The notes below the pieces were generated by a model. The model worked only from the letters and a program-made list of their open reading frames with translations, was not told where the DNA came from and searched no databases. The translations under genes and the position numbers were made by a program. This document shows positions 59,387-64,000 of a stretch of DNA of 64,000 nucleotides, piece after piece; position 1 is the stretch's first letter; each line of letters starts with the position of its first letter. Origin of the DNA: UBA5436 sp050951845 (GTDB lineage: Bacteria > Bacillota > Clostridia > Saccharofermentanales > DTU023); NCBI GenBank assembly GCA_050951845.1, contig JBMNJV010000003.1, forward strand, positions 186,001 through 250,000, in the 5' to 3' direction.

Positions 59387-61458
59387 TGGATTTCAAACAG
59401 AGCAGGTTGACAAAACTAAGCGGGATTTCCGAAAAACGCTCGGCGCTTTTTGCAAAATTAGATATTAAGAATCTTGAAGATTTATTGTTGTTTTTTCCGC
59501 GTGACTATGAAGACTGGACTGAGATTACACCTTTACATCTTGTTGAGGACGGAGCTGTGGTCACGGTACAGGCAAAAATTGTTGCTGCACCGACAATGCA
59601 GTATAAAGGCAGATTATCATGGCTCAGAACTTCACTGACTGATGGTGTAACCGTTATTTCGGTTATCTGGTTTAATCAACCCTGGCTGGCGAAAAAATTA
59701 CAAGCTGGTTTTGAATATTTTTTTCATGGTAAAGTTCAACGTCAGGGCAATAAATTTTCTCTGCAGAATCCGCTGTTTTTCGATCAAACGGAATATGACA
59801 AACAGAAAATTCAAGCAATCTATCCTCTGACAGCAGGATTAACCCAAAATATTGTACGTAATTCAGTTGATCAAGTGCTCGCACTTTATGACAATTATCT
59901 GATAGATCCCTTGCCTGATCAGATAAGGAAAGACCATCAATTATGCACCCTGAATTATGCTTTGGAAAAAATTCATCAACCGCAAACTCAACATGAACAT
60001 CAGATTGCCAGAATACGTTTGGCCTTTGAAGAATTGTTTTTGATCCGTTCTGCTCTTTATGTTTTAAAACGAAAGCATCAAGCGGAATCGCAAGCCGAAG
60101 CTTTATTGCCCTCGGAAACCGTCAAACAACAGATGGATGCTTTGCGCTGCAGTTTGCCTTTCACTTTAACTGATGCTCAGATTGAGGCGATTAATGATAT
60201 TCTGCGAGATCTGCGACAACCGAAACCGATGAACAGATTACTGCAGGGTGATGTCGGCTCCGGCAAGACTATGGTAGCGGCATTTGCTCTTGCCTATGCT
60301 GTCTGGTCGGGTGGTCAGGGGATATTTATGGCACCGACTTCCATCTTGGCTCGTCAGCATATGGATACTTTAACTTCACTATTAGCGCCGGCAGGAATCA
60401 AAATAGAGTTATTAACCGGACAGACTGCCGGTAAAAAAAGACGTGATATTCTCGAAGCTGCAAAAAAACAAGAAGTGGATGTGATCGTAGGAACTCATGC
60501 AGTTTTAGAGAAAGATTTGGTTTTAAAAACACCTGTATTAACAATTACCGATGAACAACATCGTTTCGGTGTTGCCCAGCGATCTGCTTTAGCGGATTAT
60601 GAAAAACCGGATTACTTACCGCACCGCTTGGTAATGTCTGCTACACCAATCCCGAGAACTTTGGGTTTAATTCTGTATGGTGACTTGGATTTGTCAATTA
60701 TGGATGAATTACCTCTTGGCAGAAAACCGATTAAAACATATACAGCTACTTCACAAGACAAACCCAGAATATACAAGCTGATGCGTAAAACCGCCGAACG
60801 CGGCGAACAAATATACGTGGTCTGTCCTTTGATCGAAGATTCCGAATTATCGGATTTGGAATCGGCAGAAACAACCTATGAAAAACTATCGCAAGCTATT
60901 TTTCCGGATTTAAGAATCGGCTTAATCCACGGTTCGTTGAAATCAGATGCAAAAGATCAGGTGATGGAAGACTTTATTGACGGAAAAATTGATATTTTGG
61001 TCAGCACTACAGTGATAGAAGTAGGTGTAGATAATCCCCGGGCGACCTTGATGTTGATTCAAAATGCTGAACGGTTCGGTTTAGCCCAACTTCACCAGTT
61101 AAGAGGCAGAATCGGACGAAGCGATCTGGATTCTGTCTGTATTTTACTGAGCGATTCGGAAGAGGAATTGGCAAAGGAACGTCTCAGAACTCTTTGCCGG
61201 ACACAAAACGGCTTCGAATTGGCTGAACAAGACTTGAAGTTACGTGGTCCCGGTGACTTTTTCGGTACGAAACAACATGGTTTGCCGCAATTCAAGTTAA
61301 TTAATTTATACGAAGATCACCGGATCATTCAAACTGTGAATGATTCGTTTATGAAAATAGTTCAAGAGGATCCCGGACTTAGTTTTCCGGATAATCAAAA
61401 TATTGTTAAAGCTATTAAACAGCGTTATCCTGAAATCTTAAGCGGAATTACTTTATAA
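59386..61458 (+). CDS. recG: ATP-dependent DNA helicase RecG
   Basis: This 690-residue superfamily 2 helicase rescues stalled forks and branch-migrates junctions. It has the N-terminal wedge/OB domain, Walker A GDVGSGKTM, MAPTSILARQH, DEQHRFG (DEAH-like box), ATPIPRTL, and the C-terminal QLRGRIGRS and RTQNGFELAEQDLKLRGPG motifs. ATG at 59386 overlaps the nth stop (TGATG); an in-frame TTG at 59377 has a closer AGGA and is a possible alternative. Confidence 0.95.
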   Translation: MDFKQSRLTKLSGISEKRSALFAKLDIKNLEDLLLFFPRDYEDWTEITPLHLVEDGAVVTVQAKIVAAPTMQYKGRLSWLRTSLTDGVTVISVIWFNQPWLAKKLQAGFEYFFHGKVQRQGNKFSLQNPLFFDQTEYDKQKIQAIYPLTAGLTQNIVRNSVDQVLALYDNYLIDPLPDQIRKDHQLCTLNYALEKIHQPQTQHEHQIARIRLAFEELFLIRSALYVLKRKHQAESQAEALLPSETVKQQMDALRCSLPFTLTDAQIEAINDILRDLRQPKPMNRLLQGDVGSGKTMVAAFALAYAVWSGGQGIFMAPTSILARQHMDTLTSLLAPAGIKIELLTGQTAGKKRRDILEAAKKQEVDVIVGTHAVLEKDLVLKTPVLTITDEQHRFGVAQRSALADYEKPDYLPHRLVMSATPIPRTLGLILYGDLDLSIMDELPLGRKPIKTYTATSQDKPRIYKLMRKTAERGEQIYVVCPLIEDSELSDLESAETTYEKLSQAIFPDLRIGLIHGSLKSDAKDQVMEDFIDGKIDILVSTTVIEVGVDNPRATLMLIQNAERFGLAQLHQLRGRIGRSDLDSVCILLSDSEEELAKERLRTLCRTQNGFELAEQDLKLRGPGDFFGTKQHGLPQFKLINLYEDHRIIQTVNDSFMKIVQEDPGLSFPDNQNIVKAIKQRYPEILSGITL

Positions 61459-61470
61459 TTTGGAGTTTTT

Positions 61471-62034
61471 ATGCCTAGAATAATTACCGGAACAGCCGGA
61501 GGAATTCATTTAGTAACTAATCAGCATGAATTGATGCGACCGACCACGGATCGCTTAAAAGAAGCAGTTTTTTCCAGTCTGCAAGGTAAGCTGGAATCCG
61601 GCAGCTTGAACAATTTTTTAGATTTGTTTTCCGGCTGCGGACAGATCGGTTTGGAAGCAAAGAGCAGAGGTGTGGAAAATGTAGTTTTAGTGGAACAAAA
61701 CAAACAAGCTGTCAATATAATCAGAAAAAACATGGAAAAAACCGGCTTAACTGTAAAACTGCTGCCTTTTAACGTCAAAAGAGCATTACGACAATTGTCG
61801 AATCAAGACCGACAATTTGATATAATTTACTTTGATCCTCCGTGGCGGGAACTGAATGATTTTTGGTGGGAAGAAGAGTTTAAGATTCATGACTTATTAG
61901 AAGATGACGGCCTGGTGATGATTGAACACTCGAAAAAAATTGAGCCGCTGATCAATCCGCAATTATGGTCGGTAGTTAAACATAAAAATTACGGACAGAA
62001 CACGTTATTAGTATTGGAGCAAAAGAAAGTTTAG
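61471..62034 (+). CDS. rsmD: 16S rRNA (guanine966-N2)-methyltransferase RsmD
   Basis: This 187-residue methyltransferase has RIITGTAGGIHL, RPTTDRLKEAVFSSL, the SAM site DLFSGCGQIGLEAKSRG and the catalytic FDPPW. It methylates G966 of 16S rRNA. It lies 12 bases after recG and one base before coaD, the usual rsmD-coaD pair. Confidence 0.95.
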   Translation: MPRIITGTAGGIHLVTNQHELMRPTTDRLKEAVFSSLQGKLESGSLNNFLDLFSGCGQIGLEAKSRGVENVVLVEQNKQAVNIIRKNMEKTGLTVKLLPFNVKRALRQLSNQDRQFDIIYFDPPWRELNDFWWEEEFKIHDLLEDDGLVMIEHSKKIEPLINPQLWSVVKHKNYGQNTLLVLEQKKV

Positions 62035-62035
62035 T

Positions 62036-62530
62036 ATGCAAAAGCAGAGAATATGGCTATTTAGCGGAACCTTTGACCCGTTTACCACAGGGCATTTGGA
62101 TATTGTGAATCGGGCTGCCCGGTTATGTGATAAATTAGTGATCAGTGTATATAGTGCAGAAGGTAAAAATACGTTTTTTTCAATACAGGAAAGAATGGAA
62201 ATGATTTTACTTGCTACAGCACACTGTGATAATATCGAAGTTATAAGTTTTCAAGGTATGATAGCCGATGTTTATGATCAAGTTGACGCAAATGCAATTG
62301 TCAGAGGAATTCGCGACAGTCGGGATTTCAGCTATGAATCGCCGATGGCGGAAATTAATCATCGTCTAAACAATAAACTGGAAACGGTATTTCTATTATG
62401 CCGTAATGAACTGAATCACATCAGTTCTTCAAATGTACGCGAACTTGGCAGATTGGGAGATAATTTACTTGAGATGATCCCGAATTGCAATTTGGAGTTT
62501 GTCCGAAACAGATTTGCGGAATTGAGATAA
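62036..62530 (+). CDS. coaD: Phosphopantetheine adenylyltransferase
   Basis: This 164-residue enzyme makes dephospho-CoA. Seen are SGTFDPFTTGHLDIVNRA (with the TGH nucleotidyltransferase motif), VRGIRDSRDFSYE and the late SSSNVRELGRLG in place of the usual ISSS/VKE. The ATG is directly after the rsmD stop with AAAGAAAG upstream. Length fits CoaD (about 160). Confidence 0.95.
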   Translation: MQKQRIWLFSGTFDPFTTGHLDIVNRAARLCDKLVISVYSAEGKNTFFSIQERMEMILLATAHCDNIEVISFQGMIADVYDQVDANAIVRGIRDSRDFSYESPMAEINHRLNNKLETVFLLCRNELNHISSSNVRELGRLGDNLLEMIPNCNLEFVRNRFAELR

Positions 62531-62561
62531 TAGAGCTTCGAAACAGCGTAGGAGGAATTTT

Positions 62562-63155
62562 ATGGACAATCAAAACCAGATGAATTATCGATCCGGGAAT
62601 TTGAGCCCAAGAGATAATGTGCGAAATTACGATCAGGATTATTCTGAACCTGCTCCGAGAGAACGCAGAGCAAGTTTGGGTCAGAATCGTAAAAGGACGG
62701 ATCAACTGATCGATAACAGCATTGAAGATGTTTTGGTGAAGCTTGAAGAAACTTTGCATGCTGCAAGAAAAGTTCCGCTATCGGATCAATGCATGGTTGA
62801 TCGGGAGGAAATTTTATTTCTTTTAGACTTGTTACGCGAACAATTACCGGAAGAGCTGAGACAAGCCAAATGGCTATTGCAACAAAACCGCCAGTTAATT
62901 GCGGAAGCCAGAAAAGAAGCTGAATCTATTTTGCATGAAGCTGAAATTCAAATGTCGCGGATGATTGATGAGCATGAAATAACTCAACAAGCAAAAATTG
63001 AAGCACAACGGATTGTTGATGATGCAAATACGCAAAGTCGTCAGATTCAGACCAGCACGATGGAGTATGTAAAAAATAATCTGGATGATTTGGAAGATCA
63101 ATTGACGGAGATGTTAGTTTACATTCAAAAGAACAAAAAAGATTTAGAATACTGA
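62562..63155 (+). CDS. Coiled-coil protein found next to coaD in Clostridia
   Basis: This 197-residue soluble protein is mainly coiled coil (about 60-195), with an Arg/Asn-rich N-terminus. The stretch LPEELRQAKWLLQQNRQLIAEARKEAESIL is typical of a conserved clostridial protein annotated vaguely as ATPase or ATP-synthase-B-like and sometimes compared with DivIVA. No catalytic motif is visible. GGAGGAA precedes the ATG. Its function is unknown; association with membrane or division structures is a guess. Confidence 0.8.
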   Translation: MDNQNQMNYRSGNLSPRDNVRNYDQDYSEPAPRERRASLGQNRKRTDQLIDNSIEDVLVKLEETLHAARKVPLSDQCMVDREEILFLLDLLREQLPEELRQAKWLLQQNRQLIAEARKEAESILHEAEIQMSRMIDEHEITQQAKIEAQRIVDDANTQSRQIQTSTMEYVKNNLDDLEDQLTEMLVYIQKNKKDLEY

Positions 63156-63236
63156 ATATGGCTTAACAGTCAGAATCAGTTGTGAGTTTTTGTGAATAAA
63201 ACTCGATACCTGTTTAGTATTGATAAAGGAAAACAA

Positions 63237-64000
63237 ATGGATATTAGTCAGACAAAGATTTGTGTACTTTTCGGCGGACAAAGTAATGAACACGAAATTT
63301 CTTGCCAATCAGCTTCTTATATTATCAGTGTTCTGCAACAGTCCGCCGTTAAAGCCTTACACTTAATCGGAATTACCAAAAACGGTGAATTTATATATTA
63401 TCAGGGATCGACTGATTTGATTTTAAACGGGACCTGGTCGGAGCATGAATCGAATAAAGAAGTATTGTTCAAGCCGGGATATCAAGGTCAGGGTTTTTAT
63501 ATTCGTAATCGATTTGAACCGGAAACTCAAAACAATTCCCTGAACAATATGGAATTAACATGGATTGAAACAGATGTTTTCTTTCCTGTGCTTCATGGCA
63601 AAATGGGTGAAGACGGAACTGTACAGGGTTTATTTGAATTACTCAATACACCTTTTGTCGGTTGCGGAGTTCTGGCAAGTTCAATTGCAATGGACAAGGT
63701 AGCTTCACGCAAGATGTTTGATACTGCCGGAATACCTCAGGCAAAGTGGACTTGGTTAAAAAAGAGAAAATTTCAGGCGGACCCGAAAACCGCCATTGCA
63801 AAAATCAAGGAAGTAATGACTTATCCGATGTTTGTAAAGCCGGCAAATGCAGGTTCTTCAGTTGGAATAACCAAAGCCGGTTCGGATCGGGAATTACTCG
63901 AATCTTTGACAATAGCATTTGAACATGATGATAAAGCTGTTATGGAACAGGCAATTGTCGGCAGAGAAATTGAAGTAGCGGTTCTGGAATTAACTGATTC
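63237..64000 (+). CDS. ddl: D-alanine-D-alanine ligase (3' end outside window)
   Basis: The frame from ATG 63237 is open to the window end, giving the first 254 residues. Seen are CVLFGGQSNEHEIS at the N-terminus, FPVLHGKMGEDGTVQGLFEL (the typical HG..GEDG..QG motif), GCGVLASSIAMDK, MFVKPANAGSSVGI and the ATP-grasp EQAIVGREIEVAVL. It joins two D-alanines, the substrate of the MurF encoded upstream. AAAGGAAA precedes the start. The usual protein is about 350 residues, so about 100 are missing. Confidence 0.95.
   Translation, partial: MDISQTKICVLFGGQSNEHEISCQSASYIISVLQQSAVKALHLIGITKNGEFIYYQGSTDLILNGTWSEHESNKEVLFKPGYQGQGFYIRNRFEPETQNNSLNNMELTWIETDVFFPVLHGKMGEDGTVQGLFELLNTPFVGCGVLASSIAMDKVASRKMFDTAGIPQAKWTWLKKRKFQADPKTAIAKIKEVMTYPMFVKPANAGSSVGITKAGSDRELLESLTIAFEHDDKAVMEQAIVGREIEVAVLELTD

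Overview
The window looks like a chromosomal segment of a low-GC Gram-positive anaerobe (Bacillota, most likely class Clostridia). The evidence is AT-rich DNA with strong GGAGG ribosome sites, an HPr that carries Ser46, a DUF1290 small basic protein between ftsQ and ftsZ, a KtrAB-type potassium system, the nusA-infB-rbfA-nrnA-truB-ribF order, and a division/wall cluster running from mraZ to ftsZ. The species cannot be named from sequence alone. Almost all genes are on the + strand.

Layout. 1-6253 is a mixed, partly accessory stretch: the end of a CNNM/CorC-type membrane protein, a phosphoesterase, an AAA ATPase with a nuclease-like C-terminus, an unrecognised 802-residue glycine-zipper protein, and a convergent YjdM/PhnA zinc-ribbon gene. 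A FemABX-type peptidoglycan bridge enzyme follows (6603-7811). 7915-17745 is an L-ascorbate (or similar sugar acid) PTS locus: a DeoR-type regulator, divergent Enzyme I and HPr, then UlaE, a predicted beta-propeller protein, UlaG, UlaF, and the EIIA, EIIC and EIIB subunits. It carries its own general PTS proteins but no UlaD decarboxylase. 17956-26465 holds single-function genes: HAD phosphatase, metallo-beta-lactamase-fold hydrolase, uridine-kinase-like protein, thioredoxin, NAD(P)HX repair enzyme, MscL, KtrB/KtrA and a histidine phosphatase. A tRNA-Thr(UGU), a phosphohexomutase and a small P-loop protein come next.

29440-37845 is the translation/RNA operon rimP-nusA-infB-rbfA-nrnA-truB-ribF. 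Lgt and RodA follow, then an array of about 92-bp palindrome-bearing repeats and a HhH-GPD DNA glycosylase. 41575-54437 is the division/wall (dcw) cluster mraZ-rsmH-ftsL-pbp-murF-mraY-ftsW-murG-ftsQ-sbp-ftsZ, without murE, murD, murC or ftsA. The end of the window has nrdR, a two-component system with an HtrA-like protein that has lost its catalytic histidine, and then nth-recG-rsmD-coaD, a coiled-coil protein and the start of ddl.

The most unusual thing read directly from the DNA is a recurring architecture: short tandem arrays sit directly against gene starts. A 37-bp unit carrying ribosome site, start codon and first codons is triplicated at rodA, giving two overlapping mini-ORFs in different frames. 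An 18-bp unit carrying a Shine-Dalgarno-like motif plus ATG is repeated seven times before the histidine phosphatase. A 23-bp unit is repeated about six times before the FemAB gene. A 23-bp duplication doubles the -35 region of the tRNA-Thr promoter. None of the first three periods keeps all frames equivalent to the downstream gene, so copy-number change could tune expression. The other main leads are the HtrA-like pseudo-protease, the 802-residue unknown protein, the UlaD gap, and helically phased boxes upstream of mraZ.
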